From the NCBI RefSeq assembly GCF_000145235.1, contig NC_014391.1, positions 620,001 to 684,000 on the forward strand: 64,000 nt of DNA. The letters run 5' to 3'. The DNA is from Micromonospora aurantiaca ATCC 27029 (GTDB lineage Bacteria; Actinomycetota; Actinomycetes; Mycobacteriales; Micromonosporaceae). Under the pieces are notes generated by a model. That model ran no database searches, had not been told where the DNA came from, and saw nothing but the letters and a program-made list of their open reading frames with translations. Both the position numbers and the translations under genes were made by a program. This document shows positions 23,676 through 32,684 of the stretch, in pieces; the stretch's first letter is position 1; each line of letters opens with the position of its first letter.

Positions 23676-24689
23676 GTGATCCATTTTCCCGCGCAACGGC
23701 GGGGGCCGCTGAGCGCGCTGAGTCTGCGCCTGCTCGCCGCCCTCGGCCTGGTCTTCGCCACGGTGGCGGTGGTCTGGCTCGACCGCGACGGCTACCGCGA
23801 CGTGGACGAGAGCGGCCTGAGCCTGCTCGACTGCTTCTACTACGTGGTGGTCTCGCTCTCCACCACCGGGTACGGCGACATCACCCCGGTCAGTTCGTCG
23901 GCGCGGCTGGCGAACGTCCTGTTCATCACCCCCGCCCGGGTGCTGTTCCTGATCATCCTGGTCGGCACCACCCTGGAAGTCCTGACCGAGCAGTACCGCA
24001 CCGGCCGTCGCCTGTCGCGGTGGAGGAGAACCGTGAAGGACCACGTCATCATCTGCGGCTACGGCACCAAGGGCCGCAGCGCGGTCTCCGCCCTGCTGGA
24101 GAACGGCACGGACAAGTCCAAGATCGTGGTGGTCGAGCGGAGCGGGCCGGCGCTGCGGCAGGCCACCTCCAACGGGCTGGTGACGATCGAGGGTTCGGCG
24201 ACCCGCTCGTCGGTGCTGGAGCAGGCGCACATCCGTACCGCGAAGTCGGTCATCATCGCGACGGACAGCGACGACGCGTCGGTGCTGGTGGCGCTCACGG
24301 TCCGGCAGCTCACCGCCGGTCAGGTACGCATCATCGCGGCGGTCCGGGAGGCGGAGAACGCGCCGCTGCTCAAGCAGAGCGGCGCGCACCACGTGATCGT
24401 CTCGTCGGCCACGGCCGGGCGGCTGCTCGGCCTGTCCACCTCGGCCCCGCCCCTGATCGACGTGGTGGAGGACCTGCTCACCCCGGGTCAGGGCATGGCG
24501 CTGGCCATGCGGTCGGCCGAGCGCGACGAGGTGGGGCGCTCCCCGCGTGAGCTGGAGTCGCTGGTCATCGCGCTGGTCCGCCGGGGCAAGGTGGTCACGC
24601 TCAACGACCGCGCCGGCGCGGTGATCGAGACCGGTGACATGCTCGTCCACGTCCGGGACGACCGGCCGCAGGCCACCACCGCGATCTGA
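23676..24689 (+). CDS. Potassium channel with TrkA-N (RCK) domain
   Basis: 337 residues. Two membrane helices (LSLRLLAALGLVFATVAVVW and LANVLFITPARVLFLIILVG) flank a pore loop with the selectivity filter TTGYGD. The RCK domain begins at about 118 (DHVIICGYGTKGRSAVSALL) with the Rossmann GxGxxG, followed by a TrkA-C-like end (ELESLVIALVRRGKVVTLND). It should pass K+ under nucleotide or ligand control at the cell membrane. GTG 23676 follows GGAGCAGGG. It is divergent from the ClgR-type regulator, 159 bp apart. Confidence 0.93.
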   Translation: MIHFPAQRRGPLSALSLRLLAALGLVFATVAVVWLDRDGYRDVDESGLSLLDCFYYVVVSLSTTGYGDITPVSSSARLANVLFITPARVLFLIILVGTTLEVLTEQYRTGRRLSRWRRTVKDHVIICGYGTKGRSAVSALLENGTDKSKIVVVERSGPALRQATSNGLVTIEGSATRSSVLEQAHIRTAKSVIIATDSDDASVLVALTVRQLTAGQVRIIAAVREAENAPLLKQSGAHHVIVSSATAGRLLGLSTSAPPLIDVVEDLLTPGQGMALAMRSAERDEVGRSPRELESLVIALVRRGKVVTLNDRAGAVIETGDMLVHVRDDRPQATTAI

Positions 24690-24714
24690 CCCTCGCCCCG
24701 CTGAGCGCCAGCGG

Positions 24715-25197
24715 TCAGCAGGCGCCCGGGCCGCCCTCCGCGATCACTTCGCCGCAGGTCGACGACCGGCCCTGGGTGGCCCGTCGCAGCAGGTCGTAGA
24801 GCAGGTCCCGCTCGCCCGGAGCCAGCGCGCCGAGGACCTCCTCCTCCGCCCCGGCGAGCGCGCACTCCGCCTCGCGCAGTCGCTTCGTGCCCGCCTCGGT
24901 GAGGCGTACCTCGTGCCGGCGGCGGTCCTCCGGGGAGCGGCGGCGCTCGGCCAGGCCGTCCGCCTCCAGGTCGTTGAGCAGGCCGACCACGTTCGTGCTG
25001 TCGATCTGGAGCGTGCCGGCGAGCGCCTGCTGGCTGATTCCGCCGGCGTCGCGCAGCACGGTGAGCGCCACCAGGTGGCGGGGGCGCAGGCCCAGCGGGG
25101 CGAGCACCGACTCCGAGCGCAGCCGCATCCGCCGGGCCAGGTGGTCGAGCAAAGGCCCGGAGCGGCGCTCGGACTCCTCGACCGGTGCGGCGGACAT
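24715..25197 (-). CDS. MarR-family regulator
   Basis: 160 residues from ATG 25197 (10 more codons upstream are open). The winged helix is clear: LRPRHLVALTVLRDAGGISQ, QALAGTLQIDSTNVVGLLND, LERRRSPEDRRRHEVRLTEA type wing as AERRRSPEDRRRHEVRLTEA. The C-terminus has two Cys residues (SSTCGEV and GAC) that could sense oxidants or electrophiles. It is divergent from the azoreductase gene with a 22-bp dyad between them, the arrangement of quinone- or diamide-responsive MarR/azoR pairs. Confidence 0.9.
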   Translation of the reverse strand: MSAAPVEESERRSGPLLDHLARRMRLRSESVLAPLGLRPRHLVALTVLRDAGGISQQALAGTLQIDSTNVVGLLNDLEADGLAERRRSPEDRRRHEVRLTEAGTKRLREAECALAGAEEEVLGALAPGERDLLYDLLRRATQGRSSTCGEVIAEGGPGAC

Positions 25198-25228
25198 GTG
25201 ACCCAGTTTACGCGGCCCGGGGAACATC

Positions 25229-25250
25229 GACCTGCTATAAATAGTTGGTC
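25229..25250. promoter_or_regulatory. MarR operator candidate before azoreductase
   Basis: GACC-tg-CTAT-aa-ATAG-tt-GGTC is symmetrical at 16 of 22 positions and lies midway between the divergent MarR and azoreductase starts, overlapping a TATAAT-like segment. Confidence 0.7.
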
Positions 25251-25280
25251 CTACACGAACGATCGATGGAGGAGGAAGAA

Positions 25281-25928
25281 ATGGCTCACCTGTTGCACAT
25301 CGACTCGAGCATCACCGGGGAGCGGTCGGTCAGCCGGCGGCTCACCGCCCGCGCCGCCGACGCGTGGCGCGCCGCCCATCCGGACGGCACCGTCACCTAC
25401 CGCGACCTGGGTCAGAACCCGCTTCCGCACCTCGACACGGCGAGCGGCCTCGCGCGCATGGTGCCGCCGGATCAGCACACGCCCGAGCAGCAGGCGTCCT
25501 GGCGGCTGACCGAGGAGGTCGTGGCCGAGGTGAAGCGGGCCGACACGGTCCTGCTCGGGCTCCCGCTCTACAACTACGGCCCGCCCAGCAGCGTGAAGTC
25601 CTGGGTCGACCACCTGATCGCCCCCGGCATCGCGTACGACCCGGTCACGAACGCCGGGCTGCTCGGCGACCGCCAGTTCGTCGTCCTGGTCAGCCGCGGC
25701 GGCGGGTACGGCGCGGGCACCCCGCGGGAGGGCTGGGACCACGCCGAGCCGTGGCTGCCGCACGGCCTCTCCCTGACCGGGCTGGAGCCGCGGTTCATCT
25801 GCGCCGAGCTGACCCTGGCCCCGGTCAACCCGGCCATGGCCGAGCTGATCCCGCTGTTCGAGCAGAGCCTCGCCGCGGCCGAGCGGGCCGTCGACGAGCT
25901 GTGGGTGCCCGCCTCGGCGGCCGCCTGA
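25281..25928 (+). CDS. azoR: FMN-dependent NADH-azoreductase
   Basis: 215 residues of the flavodoxin-like fold. Visible are HIDSSITGERSVSRRLTARA (phosphate-binding loop), GLPLYNYGPPSSVKSWVDHL (FMN site) and VSRGGGYGAGTPREGWDHAE. It reduces quinones and azo compounds with NADH, protecting against electrophiles. ATG 25281 follows GGAGGAGGAAGAA. Control is probably by the divergent MarR protein through the intergenic dyad. A strong terminator follows. Confidence 0.93.
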   Translation: MAHLLHIDSSITGERSVSRRLTARAADAWRAAHPDGTVTYRDLGQNPLPHLDTASGLARMVPPDQHTPEQQASWRLTEEVVAEVKRADTVLLGLPLYNYGPPSSVKSWVDHLIAPGIAYDPVTNAGLLGDRQFVVLVSRGGGYGAGTPREGWDHAEPWLPHGLSLTGLEPRFICAELTLAPVNPAMAELIPLFEQSLAAAERAVDELWVPASAAA

Positions 25929-25945
25929 CCGGGCCGGCACACACG

Positions 25946-25986
25946 CGAAGGGCGGGCCGTTCCGCGGGGGAACGGCCCGCCCTTCG
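25946..25986. terminator. Bidirectional terminator after azoR
   Basis: An 18-bp stem with a short loop (CGAAGGGCGGGCCGTTCC and complement), between the convergent azoR and korB stops. Confidence 0.85.
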
Positions 25987-26007
25987 GCGTGACGGGTCAG
26001 CGGCGGA

Positions 26008-27042
26008 TCAGAGGATCGTCCAGGTGTCGCCGCTGCCGAGCAGCGCGGAGAGCTGCTGCTCCGGGGTCTGGTCGACGGTGGCCTTGGCGGCCGCGACCTG
26101 CTCCTGCACCACGCTGTCGTAGGAGGGACGGTCCACCGACCGGAACACCCCGATCGGGGTGTTGCTCAGGTCCAGGCCGGGCAGGCGGGACAGCGCGAAC
26201 GCGTACGCGGGGTCGGCCACGCCCGCGTCGTGCACGACGATCTCGTCGGCCGGGGTGTTCGTGGTCTCTCGGACCTCCAGCCCGAAGCCACCGGGCGGGT
26301 GGACGACGCAGAACTGCCCGTCCTTGCCGAACGTGATCGGCTGCCCGTGCTCCAGCCGGATCAGGAAGTCGTCCCGGGTGGCCGGCTCCTTCAGCGGGTC
26401 GAACGCGCCGTCGTTGAAGATGTTGCAGTTCTGGTAGATCTCCACGAACGCCGAACCCTCGTGCTGGGCGGCGGCCCGCAGCACCGACTGGAGGTGCTTG
26501 CGATCCGAGTCGATCGTCCGGGCCACGAACGTCGCCTCGGCGCCGAGCGCCAGCGACAGCGGGTTGAACGGGGCGTCCGCCGACCCGACCGGCGTCGACT
26601 TGGTGATCTTGCCGACCTCGGAGGTGGGCGAGTACTGGCCCTTGGTCAGCCCGTAGATCCGGTTGTTGAACAGCAGGATCTTCAGGTTCACGTTGCGGCG
26701 CAGCGCGTGGATCAGGTGGTTGCCGCCGATGGAGAGCGCGTCGCCGTCACCGGTGACCACCCAGACCGACAGGTCCGGCCGGGACACCGACAGGCCGGTG
26801 GCGATCGCCGGGGCGCGGCCGTGGATCGAGTGCATCCCGTACGTGTTCATGTAGTACGGGAAGCGCGACGAGCAGCCGATGCCCGAGACGAAGACGATGT
26901 TCTCCCGGGGGATGTTCAGCTCCGGCATGAAGCCCTGTACGGCCGCCAGGATGGCGTAGTCACCGCAACCGGGGCACCAGCGCACCTCCTGGTCGGACTT
27001 GAAGTCCTTGGCGGTGAGCTTGAGGGCGACGGGCTCAGGCAT
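26008..27042 (-). CDS. korB: 2-oxoacid:ferredoxin oxidoreductase, beta subunit
   Basis: 344 residues. Thiamine diphosphate and Fe-S features are present: RWCPGCGDYAIL with its CxxC, WVVTGDGDALSIGGNHLIHA (GDG-NN type TPP motif) and LLFNNRIYGLTKGQYSPTS. The family is KorB of 2-oxoglutarate ferredoxin oxidoreductase. Its start overlaps the korA stop by 8 bp. With korA it oxidises 2-oxoglutarate (possibly other 2-oxoacids) to the acyl-CoA, reducing ferredoxin, as an alternative to the dehydrogenase complex in the TCA cycle. Confidence 0.95.
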   Translation of the reverse strand: MPEPVALKLTAKDFKSDQEVRWCPGCGDYAILAAVQGFMPELNIPRENIVFVSGIGCSSRFPYYMNTYGMHSIHGRAPAIATGLSVSRPDLSVWVVTGDGDALSIGGNHLIHALRRNVNLKILLFNNRIYGLTKGQYSPTSEVGKITKSTPVGSADAPFNPLSLALGAEATFVARTIDSDRKHLQSVLRAAAQHEGSAFVEIYQNCNIFNDGAFDPLKEPATRDDFLIRLEHGQPITFGKDGQFCVVHPPGGFGLEVRETTNTPADEIVVHDAGVADPAYAFALSRLPGLDLSNTPIGVFRSVDRPSYDSVVQEQVAAAKATVDQTPEQQLSALLGSGDTWTIL

Positions 27043-28882
27043 TCTTCAGGACCTCTTCCAGCATCGTCTCCAGCTCGGCGGCCGTGAACGGCAGGCCGCG
27101 GACCTGGTTGTAGCCGATCGCGTCGACCAGGTACTTCGCCCGGATCACGTGGGCGAGCTGGCCGAGGTTCATCTCCGGTACGACCACCTTGTCGTAGCGG
27201 CCCAGCACCTCGCCGAGGTTCGCCGGCATCGGGGCCAGGTGCCGCAGGTGGGCCTGGGCCACCGAGAGCCCGCGCTGGCGCAGGCCACGGCAGGCGGCGC
27301 CGATCGGCCCGTACGTCGAGCCCCAGCCCAGCACCAGCACCCGGGCGTCGCCGTCCGGGTCCTCCACCTCGACGTCCGGCACCGGGATGGTCTCGATGCG
27401 GGCCGCCCGGGTCCGCACCATGAAGTCGTGGTTCGCCGGGTCGTACGAGATGTCGCCGGTCTTGTCGGCCTTCTCCAGGCCGCCGATCCGGTGCTCCAGA
27501 CCGGCTGTGCCGGGCACCGCCCACGGGCGGGCCAGCGTCTGCGGATCCCGCAGGTACGGCAGGAACGTGGTGCCGTCCTCGCCGTTGGGCTCGGTGGCGA
27601 ACTCGACCCGCAGGTCGGGCAGCGACTCCACATCGGGCAGCAGCCACGGCTCGGAGCCGTTGGCGACGTAGTTGTCCGACAGCAGGATCACCGGGGTGCG
27701 GTAGGTCAGCGCGATCCGGGCCGCCTCCAGCGCCGCGTGGAAGCAGTCCGACGGCGACTTCGGCGCGATCACCGCGACCGGCGCCTCGCCGTGCCGGCCG
27801 TACAGGGCCATGTTCAGGTCGGCCTGCTCGGTCTTGGTGGGCATGCCGGTGGACGGCCCGGCCCGCTGCACGTCGACGATGACCAGCGGCAGTTCCAGCG
27901 CCACCGCCAGGGAGATCGTCTCGCTCTTGAGCGCCACACCCGGACCGCTCGTGGTGGTCACGCCGAGTGAGCCGCCGTACGACGCGCCGAGCGCCGCACC
28001 GACCGCGGCGATCTCGTCCTCGGCCTGCATGGTGACCACGCCGAACTTCTTGTGCTTGCTCAGCTCGTGCAGGATGTCCGAGGCCGGCGTGATCGGGTAC
28101 GCGCCGAGGAACACCGGCAGCCCGGAGCGCACCCCGGCGGCCACCAGGCCCAGCGACAGCGCCGCGTTGCCGGTGATGTTCCGGTACGTGCCCGGCAGCA
28201 TCTTGGCGGGCTTGACCTCGTACCGGACGGAGAAGTCCTCGGTGGTCTCGCCGAAGTTCCAGCCGGCCCGGAACGCTGCCACGTTCGCCGCCACCAGCTC
28301 GGGGCGGGCCGCGAACTTGCGCTCCAGGAAGCGCAGCGTGGACTCGTACGGACGGGAGTACATCCAGCTCAGCAACCCGAGCGCGAACATGTTCTTGGCC
28401 CGCTCGGCGTCCTTCTTGGACACGTCGTGCTCGGCCAGCGCGCCGATCGTCATCGAGGTGAGCGCCACCGGGTGCACCGCGTACCCGGCGAGCGAGTCGT
28501 CGTCGAGCGGGCTGGCCGCGTAGCCGACCTTCGCCAGGTTGCGCCGGGTGAACTCGTCGGTGTTGACGATGATGTCGGCCCCGCGCGGCAGGTCGGCCAG
28601 GTTGGCCTTCAGCGCGGCCGGGTTCATCGCCACCAGCACGTTCGGCGCGTCACCCGGGGTCAGGATGTCGTAGTCGGCGAAGTGCACCTGGAAGCTCGAC
28701 ACGCCGGGCAGAGTCCCGGCGGGAGCGCGGATCTCGGCGGGGAAGTTGGGCAACGTGGAGATGTCGTTGCCCAGTTGCGCCGTCTCCGAGGTGAACCGGT
28801 CGCCGGTGAGCTGCATGCCGTCGCCGGAGTCACCGGCGAACCGGATGACCACCCGGTCCAGCTGACGGATCTGCTTGGTCAC
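27035..28882 (-). CDS. korA: 2-oxoacid:ferredoxin oxidoreductase, fused gamma-alpha subunit
   Basis: 615 residues. The gamma domain is N-terminal (about 1-190: VVIRFAGDSGDGMQLTGDRF, FPAEIRAPAGTLPGVSSFQV). The alpha pyrimidine-binding domain follows (about 215-470: GAYPITPASDILHELSKHK, MQAEDEIAAVGAALGASYGG, TTTSGPGVALKSETISLAVA). A transketolase-C-like end completes it. This fused architecture is standard for actinobacterial KorA. It leads the korAB operon; the promoter must lie in 28883-29078, where I see no distinct motif. Confidence 0.95.
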   Translation of the reverse strand: MTKQIRQLDRVVIRFAGDSGDGMQLTGDRFTSETAQLGNDISTLPNFPAEIRAPAGTLPGVSSFQVHFADYDILTPGDAPNVLVAMNPAALKANLADLPRGADIIVNTDEFTRRNLAKVGYAASPLDDDSLAGYAVHPVALTSMTIGALAEHDVSKKDAERAKNMFALGLLSWMYSRPYESTLRFLERKFAARPELVAANVAAFRAGWNFGETTEDFSVRYEVKPAKMLPGTYRNITGNAALSLGLVAAGVRSGLPVFLGAYPITPASDILHELSKHKKFGVVTMQAEDEIAAVGAALGASYGGSLGVTTTSGPGVALKSETISLAVALELPLVIVDVQRAGPSTGMPTKTEQADLNMALYGRHGEAPVAVIAPKSPSDCFHAALEAARIALTYRTPVILLSDNYVANGSEPWLLPDVESLPDLRVEFATEPNGEDGTTFLPYLRDPQTLARPWAVPGTAGLEHRIGGLEKADKTGDISYDPANHDFMVRTRAARIETIPVPDVEVEDPDGDARVLVLGWGSTYGPIGAACRGLRQRGLSVAQAHLRHLAPMPANLGEVLGRYDKVVVPEMNLGQLAHVIRAKYLVDAIGYNQVRGLPFTAAELETMLEEVLKNA

Positions 28883-29078
28883 ACCCGCACCTCGCTTAAC
28901 TGAGCGCCGTCGCCCTCGCCGGCCCGGCCCGCTCCGATTCTCACGTCAGAGCCTACGTCGCCACGTTAGGGCCACCTTGGTCGAGGTCCGACGTATGGGA
29001 CTGGATCGGGCCGCTGTATGCCCTGCTTTGCAGCGTTTAGTACCTGGGCCCGTAACCCAGATCACCACATATCCATGA

Positions 29079-30500
29079 TCACCGGTCGGTGATCGGACGC
29101 TCCGGCACGGTGATGTCGCTGCGGCGGCGCAGCGAACGGGTCGCCAGAGTCAGTGCGAGCACGACCAGGAGACCGGACACGGCGATCAACGCGACGGCGG
29201 TCCCCCGGACCGAGGTGTCGTCGCCGTCCCGTTCGCCGGCGGCGACGAGCACGCCCTGCGAGCCGGTCGGGGCCGGCGCCCCGCCGGGCGGGACGGCGTC
29301 CGCCGCCGCCGCGCTGATCCGGAAGCTCATCTGCACCTGCCGGTCGCGCCCGCTACGCGGGTCGAGCCGGCCGATCACCGCGCCGGACAGGGGCGCCCGT
29401 CGCTGCGCCTCCGCCGAGGCCGCCAGCGTCAGCCGTACGGTCGCGGTCCGCCCGGCCGCCAGCGTGCCCAGTTCGCAGCGGGTCCGGTCGGCCGACACCG
29501 GGGCGCAGCCGCTCTCGGTGCCGGCCACCGTCACCCCTTCGGGCAGGAGCACCTCGATCCGGCCCGCCGCGTCGACCTTGCCGGTGTTGCCCAGCCGGAC
29601 GGTGAGCGTGCTGGGCGCGCCGCTGATGTCGAACAGCACCTCGTCGGCGCGCAGCGAGATGCCGGGCACCGGCGGCCCGGGCGGGAACAGCACCGCGAAG
29701 CCCTCGTCGTCGTACGCCGCGCCGCTCACACCGGGCGCGACGGCGGTGACCTGGACCGATCCGGCCAGCGGCATGGTCCGCCAGGCGTCGCCGTCGACCC
29801 GGACCCGGATGGTCGCGCTGAACCGGGCGCCCGGCTCCGCGTCCCACCCGACGCAGCGGTGGTTGCCGCCGCCGGCCGGCTCGCAGCCCGGGGTGCCCGC
29901 GTCGGTCAGGCCGGGCGGCAGCGTGTAGCCCAGGCTGATCCGCTCCGCCCGCCCGCCGGTGTTGGTCACCGTCACCCGCAGCGTGGCCACCGTGGCGTCG
30001 GCGTTCCAGTAGGCCGGCGGGAGGACCACGTCCTCGGTGCTCACGCGTACCCCCAGGGGCCCGCCGGCCGGCTGCGCCGGCGGTGGCGGCGGGGTCTTGA
30101 CCGGCGGCACGACCGGCGGGGGTGCCGGTGCCGTGGTGGCCGGCGCGGCGGTGGTCGGCGCCGGTTCGGCGGGCGCGCTCGTCGGCGGGGCCGGCGAGGT
30201 GGTGACCGGCGCCGGGGGCGTGGTGGCCGGCGGCGGCGGCTCGGTGGGCGGCGGGGCCGTCGCCGTGGTCGTCGGCTCGCCGGTGGGCGCGGGCTCGGTC
30301 GGCTCGCCGCCGGGCTCACCGCCGGGCTCGCCGCCCGGCTCCACCGGCTCGATCAGCCGGAGCGCGGCGGCCGGCCCCGGGTGGGCGTCGGCCCCGGCCG
30401 GCGCCACCGCCACCAGCGCCGCGACGAGCGCGGGCGCCAGGAGCGCGAGGGTACGGCGGAGCGCTACCCGCCGAACGGGCGCAACGCGGGGGCGGGCCAT
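29079..30500 (-). CDS. Cell-surface protein with Pro-rich stalk and C-terminal anchor
   Basis: 473 residues. A signal peptide (residues 1-40, ending PAGADAHP) is followed by a Pro/Thr/Glu-rich stalk (about 50-150). Two beta-sandwich domains follow, each like DUF11/CARDB-type repeats: VATLRVTVTNTGGRAERISL with a Cys pair (GCEPAGGGNHRC), and STLTVRLGNTGKVDAAGRIE with GCAPVSADRTRCELG. One C-terminal membrane helix (VALIAVSGLLVVLALTLATR) and a basic tail end it, without an LPXTG motif. It is anchored outside the cell, with the sandwiches displayed. Role unknown. Confidence 0.8.
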   Translation of the reverse strand: MARPRVAPVRRVALRRTLALLAPALVAALVAVAPAGADAHPGPAAALRLIEPVEPGGEPGGEPGGEPTEPAPTGEPTTTATAPPPTEPPPPATTPPAPVTTSPAPPTSAPAEPAPTTAAPATTAPAPPPVVPPVKTPPPPPAQPAGGPLGVRVSTEDVVLPPAYWNADATVATLRVTVTNTGGRAERISLGYTLPPGLTDAGTPGCEPAGGGNHRCVGWDAEPGARFSATIRVRVDGDAWRTMPLAGSVQVTAVAPGVSGAAYDDEGFAVLFPPGPPVPGISLRADEVLFDISGAPSTLTVRLGNTGKVDAAGRIEVLLPEGVTVAGTESGCAPVSADRTRCELGTLAAGRTATVRLTLAASAEAQRRAPLSGAVIGRLDPRSGRDRQVQMSFRISAAAADAVPPGGAPAPTGSQGVLVAAGERDGDDTSVRGTAVALIAVSGLLVVLALTLATRSLRRRSDITVPERPITDR

Positions 30501-30625
30501 CTGTCCTCCGGGACGATCAATGAGATCCCATTATTCGGTGATACTTGCCATCAAGCACTAGTCCTGCGAGGAAACGAATTCGTAACGTGTCCGGGACATC
30601 TGGACGGGACCGGTACGCTCCGGTC

Positions 30626-31003
30626 GTGACCGGATATCTCGGCTCGTACGCCACGCTCGGTCTGCTGCTGCTCGCCGCCGTGCTCTTCTTCGTGACGGCG
30701 TTCTCCGCGAACCGGGTGTTACGTCCGAGCCGTCCGGCCGAGCCGTGGGGCAAGCGGGCCTCGTACGAGTGCGGTCTCGACCCGGTCGGCGGCGACTGGG
30801 CCCAGATGCAGATCCGGTACTACGTCTACGCGTATCTCTACGTGCTCTTCGCGGTCGAGGCGGTGTTCCTGTTCCCGTGGGCCCTGGTCTTCGACCGGCC
30901 CGGCTTCGGCGCCGCCACCGTCGTGGAGATGGGCGTCTTCGTGGCGATCGTCGCGCTCGGCATCCTCTACGCCTGGCGGCGCGGCGTCCTGCGCTGGACC
31001 TGA
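30626..31003 (+). CDS. nuoA: NADH-quinone oxidoreductase subunit A, orphan
   Basis: 125 residues with three membrane helices and the conserved loop YECGLDPVGGDWAQMQIRYY (family E/D-CG and R residues), length as usual for NuoA. GTG 30626 is used. In complete Complex I operons nuoA is followed by nuoB; here it stands alone, converging with folP 18 bp away, so it cannot build Complex I without genes elsewhere. It may be a spare copy or work with the ferredoxin-producing korAB nearby. Confidence 0.88.
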   Translation: MTGYLGSYATLGLLLLAAVLFFVTAFSANRVLRPSRPAEPWGKRASYECGLDPVGGDWAQMQIRYYVYAYLYVLFAVEAVFLFPWALVFDRPGFGAATVVEMGVFVAIVALGILYAWRRGVLRWT

Positions 31004-31020
31004 CGCGCCGGACCGGCCCG

Positions 31021-31890
31021 TCAGGCCAGCCCGCGGCGGGTCACCGCCGGCGGCCGGTCGCCCCGGATGGACGCCACCATGTCCAGCACCCGGCGGGTCT
31101 CGCGGACCTGGTGGGCGCGGAACACCCGGGCGCCGAGCCAGGCCGAGACCGCCGTGGCGGCGAGCGTCCCCTCCAGCCGCTCGGGCACCGGCAGGTCGAG
31201 CGTCTCGCCGATGAAGTCCTTGTTCGACAGGGCCACCAGCAGCGGCCAGCCGGTGTCGGTCAGCTCCGCCAGCCGCCTGGTGATCTCCAGCGAGTGCCGG
31301 GTGTTCTTGCCGAAGTCGTGCGCCGGGTCGATCAGGATGCCGTCCCGGCGCACACCCAGCCCGACCGCACGCTCGGCCAGCCCGGTCACGGTGCCGACCA
31401 CGTCGGCCACCACGTCGTCGAAGGCGGCCCGGTGCGGCCGGGTACGCGGGGCGAGTCCTCCCGCGTGCGAGCAGACCAGGCCGGCGCCGGTCGCCGCGGC
31501 GACCCGGGCCAGCGCGGGGTCCGCCCCCGACCAGGTGTCGTTGAGCAGGTCCGCGCCGGCCGCGACCGCCTCCACGGCCACCTCGGCACGCCAGGTGTCG
31601 ATGGAGACGACCACGTCGGGGAAGGCGGACCGGACCGCCGCGATGGTGTCCACCGTCCGGCGGATCTCCTCGGCCACGTCCACCTCGTCGCCCGGCCCGG
31701 CCTTCACCCCGCCGATGTCGATGATCTCGGCGCCCTCGTCCACCGCGCGTTCCACCGCGCGCAGCGCGCTGTCCTGGGCGAATGTGGCGCCGCGGTCGAA
31801 GAACGAGTCCGGGGTGCGGTTGACGATCGCCATCACCACCAGCTCACCGGGGCCGAACGCCCGTCCGCCCAGCCGCAACGCCCCGGTCAT
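31021..31890 (-). CDS. folP: Dihydropteroate synthase family protein, FolP2-like
   Basis: 289 residues from ATG 31890, with GAGGAGG upstream. DHPS motifs are present with variation: AIVNRTPDSFFDRGATF (usual NVTPDSFSDGG), AEIIDIGGVKAGPG, VSIDTWRAEVA, LLNDTWSGAD, ILIDPAHDFGKNTRHSLEI and ALSNKDFIGE. The pattern follows mycobacterial FolP2 rather than the folate-operon FolP1, and neighbours match the Rv1207 region. FolP2 proteins may not make dihydropteroate, so enzyme activity is uncertain. Confidence 0.85.
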   Translation of the reverse strand: MTGALRLGGRAFGPGELVVMAIVNRTPDSFFDRGATFAQDSALRAVERAVDEGAEIIDIGGVKAGPGDEVDVAEEIRRTVDTIAAVRSAFPDVVVSIDTWRAEVAVEAVAAGADLLNDTWSGADPALARVAAATGAGLVCSHAGGLAPRTRPHRAAFDDVVADVVGTVTGLAERAVGLGVRRDGILIDPAHDFGKNTRHSLEITRRLAELTDTGWPLLVALSNKDFIGETLDLPVPERLEGTLAATAVSAWLGARVFRAHQVRETRRVLDMVASIRGDRPPAVTRRGLA

Positions 31891-32042
31891 GCCCGCCTCC
31901 TCGCCGCCGGACCGCACCGGCCGGTCCGACGCTATCCGGTCCCGCCCGCGCCGCCCGTGCCGGTCCCGTGCGCCGGACGCATTTACCGACCGGACGTCCC
32001 GGAGGGCTCGCCCGATCCCGGCCCGCATGCCACGATCTGTGC

Positions 32043-32684
32043 ATGGGTGAGGTTCTGCTCCTCTTGGTCGTCGCGCTGACCGTCGCGGCTGTGGTGTTCG
32101 GGGTGACGGTGCTCGTCTCCGGCAAGGATCCGGGCCTCACGCCGGCCGAGCCGGACGGGCGGGCCGTGCCCCTGCCCGGCAGCCGTCCGCTCGACGAGTC
32201 GGACGTGTCCGACGTCCGCTTCGACACGGCGCTGCGCGGCTACCGGATGAGCCAGGTCGACGCGGCGCTGCGCCGGGCGGCGTACGACATCGGCTACAAG
32301 ACCGAGCTGATCGGCGTCCTGGAGGCGGAGAACGCGGCCCTGCGGGACGGGCGTACCGAGGACGCCGACGCGCTGCGCCGGGCGCGCGAGGAGGCCGCCG
32401 CGACCCGTCCCGAGACCGAGCAGGCACCCGACCCGTCCACCCCCGAGCCGGTGGTGATCGACCTGTCCGCGCCCGAGCCGCCGGCCCGGACCGACACCGA
32501 CGGGCAGCCGGGCCGCACCGACGCCGACGGCCGGGCCGGACGCGCCCCGGCCGAGGCGGGCGTGGCGGAGGCCCCCGCCGCGGCGGCGACCGAGGACACC
32601 GTCTCCCCGGCGAACGGGATCGCGGCCGGTCCGGCCGACGACGACCGGGAGCGCGGTTCGGTGGTCCGCTCGGAGTCGGCGTGA
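32043..32684 (+). CDS. Membrane-anchored DivIVA-domain protein (Rv1209-like)
   Basis: 213 residues. One N-terminal membrane helix (VLLLLVVALTVAAVVFGVTV) is followed by a short DivIVA-like segment, VRFDTALRGYRMSQVDAALR RAA (about 60-82), then a Glu/Ala/Pro-rich disordered tail. DivIVA segments of this FxxxLRGYxxxQVD type are thought to mark curved or polar membrane. Position after folP and before tag matches Rv1209. The stop overlaps the next GTG (GTGA), so the two genes are coupled. Confidence 0.85.
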   Translation: MGEVLLLLVVALTVAAVVFGVTVLVSGKDPGLTPAEPDGRAVPLPGSRPLDESDVSDVRFDTALRGYRMSQVDAALRRAAYDIGYKTELIGVLEAENAALRDGRTEDADALRRAREEAAATRPETEQAPDPSTPEPVVIDLSAPEPPARTDTDGQPGRTDADGRAGRAPAEAGVAEAPAAAATEDTVSPANGIAAGPADDDRERGSVVRSESA

